From: QFOX01 sp044237845
GTDB lineage: Bacteria > Pseudomonadota > Alphaproteobacteria > Rickettsiales > UBA3002
Length of the DNA stretch: 62,828 bases
Direction: 5' to 3'
NCBI GenBank assembly: GCA_044237845.1
Contig: JBIIEL010000009.1
Coordinates: 1 to 62,828, forward strand
Translations under genes and position numbers: made by a program
Notes under the pieces: model-generated
Told to the model about the DNA's origin: nothing
The model's input: only the letters and a program-made list of their open reading frames with translations
The model's database searches: none
Shown here: piece after piece, positions 6,772 through 15,032 of the stretch
Position numbering within the stretch: the first letter of the stretch is position 1
How the letters are laid out: every line of letters begins with the position of its first letter

Positions 6772-8178
6772 ATGTCCGCCCAAAACGTCCTCGCCCTGAT
6801 TAAAGAACACGACGCACAGTTTGTCGATTTCCGCTTCACCGACCCGCGCGGCAAGTGGCACCACACCACCTATATCGCCAGCAAAGTGGATGCCGGCACG
6901 TTTGAAGACGGCATCATGTTCGACGGTTCGTCGATCGCGGGCTGGAAGAGCATCAACGAATCCGACATGATTCTGATGCCAGACACAGGCACCGCCTTCC
7001 TCGACCCCTTCACCGCGCAGCCAACGGTGGTGATTACCTGCGACATCGTGGAGCCCTCCTCCGGCCAGCTTTATGGCCGCGACCCGCGCTCTACCGCCAA
7101 GCGTGCCGAGGCATACCTCAAATATACCGGCATCGGCGATACCGCCTATTTCGGGCCGGAGCTGGAGTTCTTCATGTTCGACAGCGTGCGCTTCGATGCG
7201 GATATGTTCGGCAGCTTCTACCAGCTCGACAGCGAGGAAAACCCGAACAATTCCGGCCGTGACTACGCACATGGTAATCTCGGCCACCGCCCGGGCGTGA
7301 AGGGCGGCTACTTCCCCGTGGCGCCGGTTGATTCCGCAGTGGATATCCGCGGCGAAATGCTGACGACGCTGAAAAACGTGGGAATCACCCCGGTGCTGCA
7401 CCACCATGAAGTGGCGCCAAGCCAGCATGAGCTTGGGTTTGATTTTAGCACGCTGACATTTACGGCAGACAACGTGCAGAAGTACAAATATGTCATCCAT
7501 AACGTGGCACACACCTACGGCAAAACGGTGACGTTCATGCCGAAGCCGGTCTATGGCGATAACGGCTCGGGCATGCATGTGCACCAGTCGATCTGGAAAG
7601 ACGGCAAGCCGCTCTTCGCGGGCAACGGCTATGCCGACCTCAGCGAAATGTGCCTCTATTATATCGGCGGTATCATCAAGCACGCCAAGGCGCTGAACGC
7701 GATCACCAACGCCTCTACCAACAGCTACAAACGCCTTGTCCCGGGCTATGAAGCACCGGTGCTGCTCGCCTATTCGAGCCGCAACCGCTCGGCATCCATC
7801 CGCATTCCGTATGTGGCCAGCCCGAAGGCCAAGCGCATCGAAACCCGCTTCCCGGATTCGACGGCGAACCCGTACCTCGCCTTCTCGGCCTTGCTGATGG
7901 CGGGTTTGGATGGCATCGAGAACAAAATCCACCCCGGCGAGGCGATGGACAAAAACCTCTATGACCTGCCGCCGGAGGAGCTGAAAGACATCCCCACCGT
8001 CGCCGGTTCGCTGCGCGAGGCCTGCGCGGCGCTGGATGCCGACCGCGCCTTCCTCAAGAAAGGCGACGTGTTCAGCGACGACCAGATCGACTCGCTCATC
8101 GCCCTCAAGATGGAAGAGATCGAGCGTTGGGAAATGTCGCCGCACCCAGTGGAATTCAAGATGTACTATAGCGTGTAG
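6772..8178 (+). CDS. glnA: Glutamine synthetase type I
   Basis: A 468-residue GSI that makes glutamine from glutamate, ammonia and ATP; the enzyme is a cytoplasmic dodecamer. Visible signatures are F-D-G-S-S-I-A-G-W near the N-terminus, G-P-E-L-E-F-F, the ATP site K-P-V-Y-G-D-N-G-S-G-M-H-V-H-Q-S and the adenylylation loop N-L-Y-D-L-P with Tyr397. That Tyr implies control by GlnE adenylyltransferase and PII. AAAGGA precedes the ATG. glnB-glnA is the standard alphaproteobacterial operon. Confidence 0.98.
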   Translation: MSAQNVLALIKEHDAQFVDFRFTDPRGKWHHTTYIASKVDAGTFEDGIMFDGSSIAGWKSINESDMILMPDTGTAFLDPFTAQPTVVITCDIVEPSSGQLYGRDPRSTAKRAEAYLKYTGIGDTAYFGPELEFFMFDSVRFDADMFGSFYQLDSEENPNNSGRDYAHGNLGHRPGVKGGYFPVAPVDSAVDIRGEMLTTLKNVGITPVLHHHEVAPSQHELGFDFSTLTFTADNVQKYKYVIHNVAHTYGKTVTFMPKPVYGDNGSGMHVHQSIWKDGKPLFAGNGYADLSEMCLYYIGGIIKHAKALNAITNASTNSYKRLVPGYEAPVLLAYSSRNRSASIRIPYVASPKAKRIETRFPDSTANPYLAFSALLMAGLDGIENKIHPGEAMDKNLYDLPPEELKDIPTVAGSLREACAALDADRAFLKKGDVFSDDQIDSLIALKMEEIERWEMSPHPVEFKMYYSV

Positions 8179-8235
8179 CTGACACAGGGCTCAAAAATCC
8201 GCTGCCATATAAGGTTTTTTCGTCGCACGGGCTTT

Positions 8236-8250
8236 ACAGCGCGGCGCTGT
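8236..8250 (+). terminator. Candidate terminator after glnA
   Basis: ACAGCGC-G-GCGCTGT is a perfect palindrome (five to six usable base pairs around a small loop) followed after four bases by the T-rich TATTTTATTCTTTT. It lies 57 bases after the glnA stop and before the next gene, so it may end the glnBA transcript. Confidence 0.45.
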
Positions 8251-8285
8251 GGGCGTATTTTATTCTTTTAAGCACAGGCTGACTC

Positions 8286-8951
8286 ATGATCCGCTTCGAT
8301 AACCACGCGTTTAAAGGGCTCGACGACTCGCTGAAGCATTTGCTCGGCCTGCTCGACGAAATGGGCGCAGGCGTAAGCGCGCTGGTGGCCATGCTGCCGG
8401 AAGCGCTGGAATCTGCGAGCAGCGAAACCCATGCCGCGGCCAAAGCCATCGACAAAACCATCAATGATGCCGAAATGGCGGTGGATTCCACCGTCGCCGC
8501 GATGATCAATAAATTCACGCTGATGGGCGAAGATTTGCGCTTTGTACTCGCCTCCATCAAGATCGCGGGCACGCTGGAACGCATGGCGGATAAAATCAAA
8601 AACTGCACCAAGCGCCTCGCGCGCACCACCCATCCGCTCGATGCGGCGGTGAAAACCCAACTGGCCGAGGCCGTAGCTGCCGTGGGGGCGATGGTGCCGC
8701 TCACGCTGGCGCAGATCGTGGATTACAAGGACGAGAACAGCGCCGCTCTGCTGAAGCACGGTGCGGCAGTGCAGAAGGCGTACCGCACAATTCTGCTGCA
8801 CCTCAACGCCCATCGTGGCACGGCGGATGATGAGACGCATTTGCTGCTCGTCGCCAAGAACCTCGACCAGGCCGGGGATATGGCGGTGGAGATCATGAAA
8901 ATCTGCCATGTGGTACACCGTGGCACGAAATACGAAAAAACTGCAAACTAG
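8286..8951 (+). CDS. PhoU-like domain protein
   Basis: A 221-residue all-helical protein of the PhoU fold. Both halves carry the metal-binding-type helix motif: T-L-E-R-M-A-D-K-I-K-N near residue 100 and N-L-D-Q-A-G-D-M-A-V-E-I near residue 200. PhoU modulates PhoR and Pst phosphate signalling, but no pst or pho genes are adjacent, so phoU itself is not certain. It stands alone between glnA and tRNA-His. The poor conservation of the second motif (Asp for Glu) suggests a divergent family member. Confidence 0.75.
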   Translation: MIRFDNHAFKGLDDSLKHLLGLLDEMGAGVSALVAMLPEALESASSETHAAAKAIDKTINDAEMAVDSTVAAMINKFTLMGEDLRFVLASIKIAGTLERMADKIKNCTKRLARTTHPLDAAVKTQLAEAVAAVGAMVPLTLAQIVDYKDENSAALLKHGAAVQKAYRTILLHLNAHRGTADDETHLLLVAKNLDQAGDMAVEIMKICHVVHRGTKYEKTAN

Positions 8952-9001
8952 CCAAAAATCCTCAGCTTTTCTGGCCTTCTACGAAAAACCTATCTCACCA
9001 C

Positions 9002-9030
9002 TTGATTTTTCGAACCATATAGCGTTTAAC
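9002..9030 (+). promoter_or_regulatory. Candidate promoter of tRNA-His
   Basis: TTGATT and TTTAAC are separated by 17 bases, each matching four of six sigma-70 consensus positions. They lie 20 bases upstream of the tRNA 5' end, a normal distance. Confidence 0.5.
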
Positions 9031-9050
9031 CGTCGCTCCCTGAAGGGTAT

Positions 9051-9128
9051 GGCGGGTGTAGCTCAACTGGTTAGAGCGTCGGTTTGTGGTACCGAAGGTT
9101 GCGGGTTCGACCCCCGTCACTCGCCCCA
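9051..9128 (+). tRNA. tRNA-His (GTG)
   Basis: A complete cloverleaf. The acceptor stem pairs GCGGGTG (9052-9058) with CACTCGC (9118-9124) with one G-T pair, and the encoded CCA is at 9126-9128. The anticodon loop TTGTGGT gives anticodon GTG at 9086-9088. The extra G at 9051 opposite C9125 is the G-1:C73 identity element specific to tRNA-His. The T-arm GGGTTCGACCC is canonical. It ends four bases before the stop of the convergent MFS gene. Confidence 0.97.
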
Positions 9129-9132
9129 CACA

Positions 9133-10419
9133 TCACTTACTGTGATGCACCATTCGCCGCACAACGGCGATAATCGGAATATTGATCAGCGAGAAAACAA
9201 GCAGCACATGCAGCACCGTAAGCCCTTGTGTAAACATCATGCTGGCAATGACTGAGGCACTGGCAATGAACATCGCATTGACTACGTTGTTGCTGGCAAT
9301 AGTGCGTGCTCGCTCGGTTTCGTCGCTTTGGGTTTGTAGCTGTGTGTAAAGTGGTACGATAAAAATCCCCCCGAAGAGCGCCACGAGGAAGAGATCAATC
9401 GTGATGCGCACATGATCCGCCGAGGCGCTGATAAACGCCCACATACCCATCAACGCATCTGGCTTGAGCTGGTGCGCATGGTAGCCCACCCAGCATAAAT
9501 CGAGGCTGAAGAGAAACACGCCCGCCAGCGCAAGCGGCGACAAATCGCGCGCATGGAGGCGGTTGATGATATAGGGGCAGAGAAATGAGCCCAGCGCCAC
9601 ACCGACAGTGAACACGCCGTTGAATAACGTCACCACCATCTCGTTACCGTTGAGAATTTCTTTGGTGAAAATCGGCAGCTGCGTGAGATAGGTAGCCCCA
9701 ATCGCCCAGAACCAGGAAATCCCCAAAATCGGGATGATGAGATGCGGGTTACCAAACGCATGATGCACCATTTTCCAAGTGCTCTTGAAGATGTTGTAGC
9801 TCACTTTCATCCCCGGGTTGGCAATCGCAGTCACGGGTACTTGCCACGCCGCATAGACCCCCACTAATCCTACCAGCACCATAGTTGCCGCCACAATTTC
9901 TACACCGATTGGGTGCAGAATCAGCACCCCGCCGATGAGCGTGCCAAGGAGGATGGAAAGAAACGTCGCCCCTTCCACCAAACCATTACCAAGGAGCAGT
10001 TCTTTGGGCTCAACAAGCTGTGGAAGGATCGCATATTTGGTGGGACCGAAGAATGCTGCCTGCATGCCGATGAGAAACAGAATAACGAGCTATGCCCATG
10101 GCATATCAAGCAAGAATGCGGCGGCGGCGGTAACCATCAGCACCGCCTCAATCAACTTAAGGCGGCGCACCAGCAGATGCTTCGGCATCGCATCCGCCAG
10201 TTCCCCCGCGAGGCCGGAACAGAGAAAAAACGGCAGAATAAAAAGAGCCCCCGCCATGCTGATCAGTGTTGCGGTATCCAACCCCATGCGTGTGGCGAGC
10301 TTATAGGTGAAGAGAATAATCAGCGCGTTTTTGAAATAGTTGTCGTTAAACGCGCCGAGCACGATGCAGGTAAACATCGCACCGAATCGACGACTAAAGA
10401 CAAGTGATCTCGCAGACAT
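9133..10419 (-). pseudogene. MFS transporter (LplT-like) with in-frame TAG
   Basis: Two open segments in the same frame, 10419-10093 and 10089-9133, are separated only by a TAG codon at 10092-10090; together they make a normal-length MFS transporter of about 427 residues. The start (V-L-G-A-F-N-D-N-Y-F-K-N-A-L) and the middle (F-F-G-P-T-K-Y-A-I-L-P-Q-L) match the subfamily that includes the lysophospholipid flipper LplT and the MFS part of Aas-type fusions. The stop falls between D-M-P-W-A and L-V-I-L-F-L-I-G-M-Q, inside a membrane helix. This looks like a recent nonsense mutation (for example TGG to TAG), a sequencing error, or rare readthrough. No acyltransferase domain follows. Confidence 0.75.
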
Positions 10420-10471
10420 ACCCCATTTGTAGAGTGATCAGCCGCCAGAGTCGAGAGTCGAGTGAAAATAT

Positions 10472-11185
10472 TTACGCCGCTTCGCGATGCGCGCCCTGCG
10501 CGCGCAGATGATGAATCACCGCCTCTGCCAACGGAATCGCAGAGGCCGGGTTTTGGCCGGTGAACAGCGGGGCATCCGCAACTACATTCGCGGTGAAAGG
10601 CGCGGCGACATTTGACGTGCCACCCTGTGCATTGAGATGCGACTCCAGCAGAAACGGCACCATTTTCTCAAGGCCGATCACGGTTTCTTCTGTGTCGGAG
10701 AAACAGGTGAAGCGATGGCCTTGAATCAGCGCTGTGCCGTTTGGCTTCTTCGCATTTACCAAACATGCCGGGGCATGGCAGACAGACGCAACAGGCTTAC
10801 CTGCCGCATAAAACTGCTCAACCGCCGCTTTCACATGCGCATCCACGGGGAAGTCTTCCATCGTACCGTGACCACCGGGGAAATAAAGTGCGTCATAGGC
10901 GCTGACATCGAGATCTGCGAGTTTCTGCGTGGTGGCGAGCGCCTGCTGCGCCTTGGCATCCACCGCGAAACGACGGGTCGACGCTGTTTGATTTTCGGGC
11001 TCTAAACTCAGTGCATCAATCGGCGCAGCGCCACCTTTGGGCGAGGCAAGCGTGACGTCATAGCGCGCATCGAGAAAGGTGTAATAAGGCGCGGCCACTT
11101 CCTCGAGCCATGACCCGGTGGGTTTGGGCAGCCCCTTCACCTCGGTGGCGGATGTCAGGATAAATAGAATACGCGACGGTTGCAT
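10472..11185 (-). CDS. DJ-1/PfpI-family protein (Hsp31/glyoxalase III-like)
   Basis: A 237-residue protein of the class I glutamine amidotransferase-like fold. The nucleophile elbow S-V-C-H-A-P-A is near residue 140, and the F-P-G-G-H-G-T segment and an N-terminal glutamate region fit the Hsp31-like subgroup, which includes glyoxalase III and chaperone activities. Length agrees with that group. It lies alone, in the same direction as the ccm operon and the MFS gene. The substrate cannot be told from sequence. Confidence 0.85.
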   Translation of the reverse strand: MQPSRILFILTSATEVKGLPKPTGSWLEEVAAPYYTFLDARYDVTLASPKGGAAPIDALSLEPENQTASTRRFAVDAKAQQALATTQKLADLDVSAYDALYFPGGHGTMEDFPVDAHVKAAVEQFYAAGKPVASVCHAPACLVNAKKPNGTALIQGHRFTCFSDTEETVIGLEKMVPFLLESHLNAQGGTSNVAAPFTANVVADAPLFTGQNPASAIPLAEAVIHHLRAQGAHREAA

Positions 11186-11235
11186 AACCCCTCCATTTCG
11201 GCGGAATATAGCGGGTTTTAATGTATTAGACTAGC

Positions 11236-11427
11236 CTAAAATGCCAGTTCTGGGACACCCAGAATCGCGTAGAGCACGATGCCAATCGGCACCAATACAA
11301 AAAACGTGAGCAGGCTGAGAATAATTTTGCGTTTGCGCGGTAAGGTGGGGTGCATCATCAGTGGCCAGATAATGAGAAGACTGGCGCTGAGGCAGAGATA
11401 GAGAGCGAATAGCGTAAATTTAGTCAT
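11236..11427 (-). CDS. Small two-TM protein, CcmI-like membrane stub
   Basis: A 63-residue protein with two membrane helices (about residues 5-24 and 35-58) joined by a basic loop P-R-K-R-K, ending L-Y-A-I-L-G-V-P-E-L. The end resembles the second helix of CcmI/CycH, and the gene lies where ccmI normally does, overlapping the ccmH stop by eight bases. The long cytoplasmic part and the periplasmic TPR domain of CcmI are absent. It may be a minimal CcmI, a remnant, or an unrelated protein. Confidence 0.5.
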   Translation of the reverse strand: MTKFTLFALYLCLSASLLIIWPLMMHPTLPRKRKIILSLLTFFVLVPIGIVLYAILGVPELAF

Positions 11428-11821
11428 GGAATTTTCCTTCCCTGGGCCGCGTCATGCGCCACAGCGCGAACGCACCTACGGCAAGCATTGTCAGCGGGGC
11501 AAACCATAAGGGAAGCGACCTTCCGGCCAGCGGTGGCGCAAGGGTAATGCGATCACCATAACGCGCACGAAAGAAGGTGAGCACGTCCTCTTCGCTTTTT
11601 CCCTCACCGAGCATGGAGCGAATCAGCACGCGCATTTGCACGGCGAGGGTCGCGTCAGAATCCGCCAGCGACTGGCCTTCGCACACCACGCATTTGAGGG
11701 TGTGAAAAAGCGACTGCGCCGCCGCTTCCTGCGCCGGGTCGGCCAGCGGTTTATCAACCGTGACAGCAACCGCCGCGCTACACCACAGCACCGCCACCAA
11801 CGCCAGAAGACTACGGCGCAT
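11420..11821 (-). CDS. ccmH: Cytochrome c maturation thioredoxin-like CcmH/CcmL
   Basis: A 133-residue protein that reduces the apocytochrome c heme-binding cysteines in the periplasm. It has a signal peptide, the redox motif L-K-C-V-V-C-E-G-Q-S, the following D-S-D-A-x-L-A family segment, and a C-terminal membrane helix (P-L-W-F-A-P-L-T-M-L-A-V-G). The start at 11821 (MRRSLLALV) is preferred because it begins the signal peptide; the earlier codons are arginine-rich and lie in ccmG. It overlaps ccmG by 11 bases. Confidence 0.92.
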   Translation of the reverse strand: MRRSLLALVAVLWCSAAVAVTVDKPLADPAQEAAAQSLFHTLKCVVCEGQSLADSDATLAVQMRVLIRSMLGEGKSEEDVLTFFRARYGDRITLAPPLAGRSLPLWFAPLTMLAVGAFALWRMTRPREGKFHD

Positions 11822-12344
11822 GCGACGCCTCCGCCGTGAGGGTTTCGAGCAGCGGGTTGATCTCATTCGCCAGCAGAGCCTCGGTCACCGGCCCCGCGAG
11901 GCGGTAACGCACTTGCCCCGCACCATCCACAATCAGCGTTTCGGGAATGCCCTTGATGCCAAGCGCGATTGTGTTTTCACCCTTCATGTCTACCCAGACA
12001 CCGTGGAACGGATTGCCATGTTTTTTGAGCCATGCGCCGAGGGTTTTTTCGTCGTCATTCCACGCGACCCCCACCATGTTGAGACGCGGGAATTGTTTGC
12101 GCAATGCTACCAACTCATGCATTTCAGCCTCGCACGGGGTGCACCAGCTGGCGAAAAAATTGATGAGCGTCACTTTTCCTTTCAGCGCGTCCTGATCCCA
12201 TGTCGCCCCCTTTGCGAATGGCGCTAGCGTCAGCACGGGCAGCGGTTGCGAGGCCTGATGTTGTTCATCTTTTGGTCGCAGTAGCAACGCCGCGAGCAAA
12301 GCCATAAACAGTACAAAAATCAGAACGGGAATGAAGCGTTTCAT
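11811..12344 (-). CDS. ccmG: Thiol:disulfide oxidoreductase CcmG/DsbE
   Basis: A 177-residue periplasmic thioredoxin, membrane-anchored by its N-terminal helix (MKRFIPVLIFVLFMALLAAL). The active site is W-C-T-P-C in N-F-F-A-S-W-C-T-P-C-E-A-E, and the cis-proline loop G-I-P-E-T is present. It passes reductant to CcmH during cytochrome c maturation. The start overlaps the ccmF stop (ATGA) and its end overlaps ccmH, so the operon is tightly coupled. Confidence 0.95.
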   Translation of the reverse strand: MKRFIPVLIFVLFMALLAALLLRPKDEQHQASQPLPVLTLAPFAKGATWDQDALKGKVTLINFFASWCTPCEAEMHELVALRKQFPRLNMVGVAWNDDEKTLGAWLKKHGNPFHGVWVDMKGENTIALGIKGIPETLIVDGAGQVRYRLAGPVTEALLANEINPLLETLTAEASHAP

Positions 12345-14269
12345 GCGTCTCTCCTACGATAGAGGCTCGCGAGGCAGGCGATGAATCCGCCTGCCGCAGC
12401 GAGGATAAAACCGAGCCAGACAAATTGCTGCGCCGGGCTGACATAGAGCCGCACACCGAGCGTTGCTTGCTCACCTTTCGTGCCATAGCTCGATTCACCA
12501 ATGACTGCATAAATATCGCGCAGCGGGGTAGAATACAGCGCCGCTTCGGTCGTCTGCATTGCGCGCACAGGGTAGTAACGCAGCTCTGGTGAGAGCGTGG
12601 TGATGACCCGCCCCGCGCGCGACACCTCAAGCGATGCGCGGCGAGCGACATAGTTATCGCGCTCCTCGCGCACGGCACCAACAAGACGCAGCGTGTACTC
12701 GCCCATCACCATCGGCTCCTTGGCGGAGAGCGGCATTTCATGCGTTTGCTTCAGCAACCCCGTGAAAACCATGCCGAGCACAAACACTGCCAGCCCCACA
12801 TGCGACATCGCACTCGCCGCATGACGCAACCCGATGACAGAGAACAACCGCACCTGCGCCCGCGACGCACGGCGCAGATACTGCACCGTGCCAAACAGCA
12901 GCACCGCCGCCAGCATCAGGCCAATCACCCCAAACGCATCGATAGGAGAAAACAGCGCGAGCGAAATCACCACACCCACAGCCAGTGCCGGAAGTAGCGC
13001 CTTTAATGACGCTTTGAGTTGCGCAAAACTGGTCTGGTCCCACGCCATCAGCGGCGCGAGTGCCGCGAGCAGTGGCAGCGCGGCAGTCAGTGGCAGGAAG
13101 GTCGCATTAAAATACGGCGCACCGACCGAAACGCTTGGTAACCCAGCCAGTTCCAACCCTAGCGGATAGAGAATAGCGATGAGAATCGTCGCCGCCCCCA
13201 CGAGCAGTAACAGGTTATTGATGAGGATGAACCCGCTGCGCGAGAGCAGCGCTACGGGTGGCGTTTTCTGCGTATTGTTGAGGCCATACACCAGCAGTGC
13301 CACGCCGCTGACCACACCGATATAGGCCAGGATGAACAGCCCGCGTGCCGGATCGGATGCAAACGCATGTACTGAGGTAATCAGCCCAGAACGAACGATA
13401 AACGTGCCGACCAGCGACATGGTAAAGGCCAGAATCGCGAGCAGAACCACCCAGCGTCCCAGCTGATTGCGCCGTTCCAACACCATGTTGGAATGAAACA
13501 GTGCCGCACCGACGAGCCATGGCAGCAGCGAGACATTCTCGACCGGATCCCAGAACCACCAGCCACCCCAGCCCAGCTCGCGATACGCCCACCAGCTGCC
13601 CGCGCCGATACCGAGCGTGAGGAAACTCCACGGAATCATGATCCACAAATGCACCTCGCGCGCCCAAGCACTGTCGATGCGCTTTAGCAGCAACCCCGCC
13701 ATTGCATAAGCGAACACAACACCAAAACCGACATAGCCGACATAGAGCGTGGGCGGATGCAGCGCGAGGCCAATATCCTGCAGAATAGGGTTTAAATCTT
13801 CGCCGTTCATGGGCGCAGGGAACACACGCAGAAACGGATTCGAGGTAAAGAGAATAAACGCCAGGAAACCTGCCGAGATCATGCCGAGAATGGCGAGCGT
13901 TAGCCCCTTGAGTTCCCCATCGCGCGCGCGGAGGAATGCGACGAGGAAACCGCTGGCCGAGAGCACCCACATCCAGAGCAGCATCGAGCCTTCATGGTTG
14001 CCCCACGCCCCCACGATTTTATAGAGCAGCGGCTTGGCGCTGTTCGAGTTGAGCACTACTGAAAGCACGCTAAAATCCGACACGGCATAAGAAACAACCA
14101 GCGCCGCAAACGCGCAAGTGATGAGGAAAAATACCACCGTCGCCATTGGTTTAGTGAGATAGAGCAATCCGTGCGGCTTGTTCCACCGCGCCATCAGCGG
14201 CACACCACCTTGCATCACGCTCACCAGAAAGGCGAGCACCAAACATAGCTGGCCTAACTCTGGGATCAT
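12341..14269 (-). CDS. ccmF: Cytochrome c heme lyase subunit CcmF
   Basis: A 642-residue polytopic protein that ligates heme from holo-CcmE to apocytochrome c. About 14-15 membrane helices are visible, along with the tryptophan-rich periplasmic motif W-G-G-W-W-F-W-D-P-V-E-N of the heme-handling family and conserved histidines. Length is normal for CcmF. It overlaps ccmE (ATGA) upstream and ccmG (ATGA) downstream. Confidence 0.97.
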   Translation of the reverse strand: MIPELGQLCLVLAFLVSVMQGGVPLMARWNKPHGLLYLTKPMATVVFFLITCAFAALVVSYAVSDFSVLSVVLNSNSAKPLLYKIVGAWGNHEGSMLLWMWVLSASGFLVAFLRARDGELKGLTLAILGMISAGFLAFILFTSNPFLRVFPAPMNGEDLNPILQDIGLALHPPTLYVGYVGFGVVFAYAMAGLLLKRIDSAWAREVHLWIMIPWSFLTLGIGAGSWWAYRELGWGGWWFWDPVENVSLLPWLVGAALFHSNMVLERRNQLGRWVVLLAILAFTMSLVGTFIVRSGLITSVHAFASDPARGLFILAYIGVVSGVALLVYGLNNTQKTPPVALLSRSGFILINNLLLLVGAATILIAILYPLGLELAGLPSVSVGAPYFNATFLPLTAALPLLAALAPLMAWDQTSFAQLKASLKALLPALAVGVVISLALFSPIDAFGVIGLMLAAVLLFGTVQYLRRASRAQVRLFSVIGLRHAASAMSHVGLAVFVLGMVFTGLLKQTHEMPLSAKEPMVMGEYTLRLVGAVREERDNYVARRASLEVSRAGRVITTLSPELRYYPVRAMQTTEAALYSTPLRDIYAVIGESSYGTKGEQATLGVRLYVSPAQQFVWLGFILAAAGGFIACLASLYRRRDA

Positions 14270-14736
14270 TGGGTTTCCTTGGGCGAAACGCCCCCCTCCT
14301 GCCAGCGGCCGGAGGCTTTCAGGGTATCCACCACCTCGCGCGGCATGTAGTTTTCGTCGTGCTTGGCGAGAATGCTCTCGGCGCGCAAGATTCCATTCTC
14401 ATCCAGCTTACCCTGTGCAACGACCCCTTGCCCCTCGCGGAACAGGCTTGGCACCAAACCGCTATAGGTCACTAACACCTCCCCCGTGAGGTCAGTAATC
14501 GTGAACTGCAAGCCACCGGCAGGTAGGTTTTTAACACTCCCCTGCTTCACCAGCCCGCCAATACGCATACTGCGCGCAGCATTGAATCCGGCTTCCGCTT
14601 TCTTTTCTGCAAGTTGCGAGGGGGTGTAGAAAAAAACAATGTTGTCATTGAAGGCATAAAGAATCGCCGAGAGCCCTGCCCCCATGACTGCGAGGCTGGC
14701 CACCACCAGCAAAAAACGGCGATGCTTTGGCTTCAT
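14266..14736 (-). CDS. ccmE: Heme chaperone CcmE
   Basis: A 156-residue periplasmic heme chaperone anchored by an N-terminal helix (R-F-L-L-V-V-A-S-L-A-V-M-G-A-G-L). The covalent heme-binding motif H-D-E-N-Y-M-P, with the heme-binding His, lies near residue 127, and the core R-I-G-G-L-V-K-Q-G-S-V is typical of the OB fold. Start and stop both overlap neighbours by ATGA (ccmD before, ccmF after). Confidence 0.97.
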   Translation of the reverse strand: MKPKHRRFLLVVASLAVMGAGLSAILYAFNDNIVFFYTPSQLAEKKAEAGFNAARSMRIGGLVKQGSVKNLPAGGLQFTITDLTGEVLVTYSGLVPSLFREGQGVVAQGKLDENGILRAESILAKHDENYMPREVVDTLKASGRWQEGGVSPKETQ

Positions 14737-14861
14737 AGCGTTTCGTGCTTCTCAAGTTGACGCTTCACGGCGCGTGCGCGCAGCGCTGTGAACACGCAAA
14801 TACCGACAATGAGTGCTCCAGAGAACGCATAAGCAAGGACAATATAAAGCGTATGATCCAT
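14733..14861 (-). CDS. ccmD: Heme exporter protein CcmD
   Basis: A 42-residue open frame beginning M-D-H-T-L-Y-I-V-L-A-Y-A-F and ending R-Q-L-E-K-H-E-T-L. It has one membrane helix followed by a basic helix A-L-R-A-R-A-V-K-R-Q-L-E, exactly the architecture of CcmD, which joins the CcmABC heme-handling complex. Its TGA overlaps the ccmE ATG. It is the first gene of this operon; ccmA, ccmB and ccmC are not in the window. Confidence 0.88.
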   Translation of the reverse strand: MDHTLYIVLAYAFSGALIVGICVFTALRARAVKRQLEKHETL

Positions 14862-15032
14862 GCGGCGCTTCTAGCACACTCCGCAGGGGTTAGGCTATCA
14901 AAAACGCGACACTCATACACATTCCTAAAAAACTTGTGCATCATATTGATTCATTGTCGTTATTCTCTTGCGATATTCGGCGTTTTTACTAAACCATGAT
15001 AGGATGCGTAACGTGTAGGCTAAAGAACCCGT

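Noticed and set aside
6748..8145. 465-codon open frame on the minus strand opposite glnA
   Set aside because: It lies wholly opposite glnA, which has all GSI motifs. The antisense product is Arg/His/Val-rich without any motif, as expected from the antisense of a GC-rich gene.
10065..10092. Frameshift within the MFS gene
   Set aside because: The two open segments are in the same frame (start codons differ by a multiple of three) and are separated only by one TAG, so it is a nonsense codon, not a frameshift.
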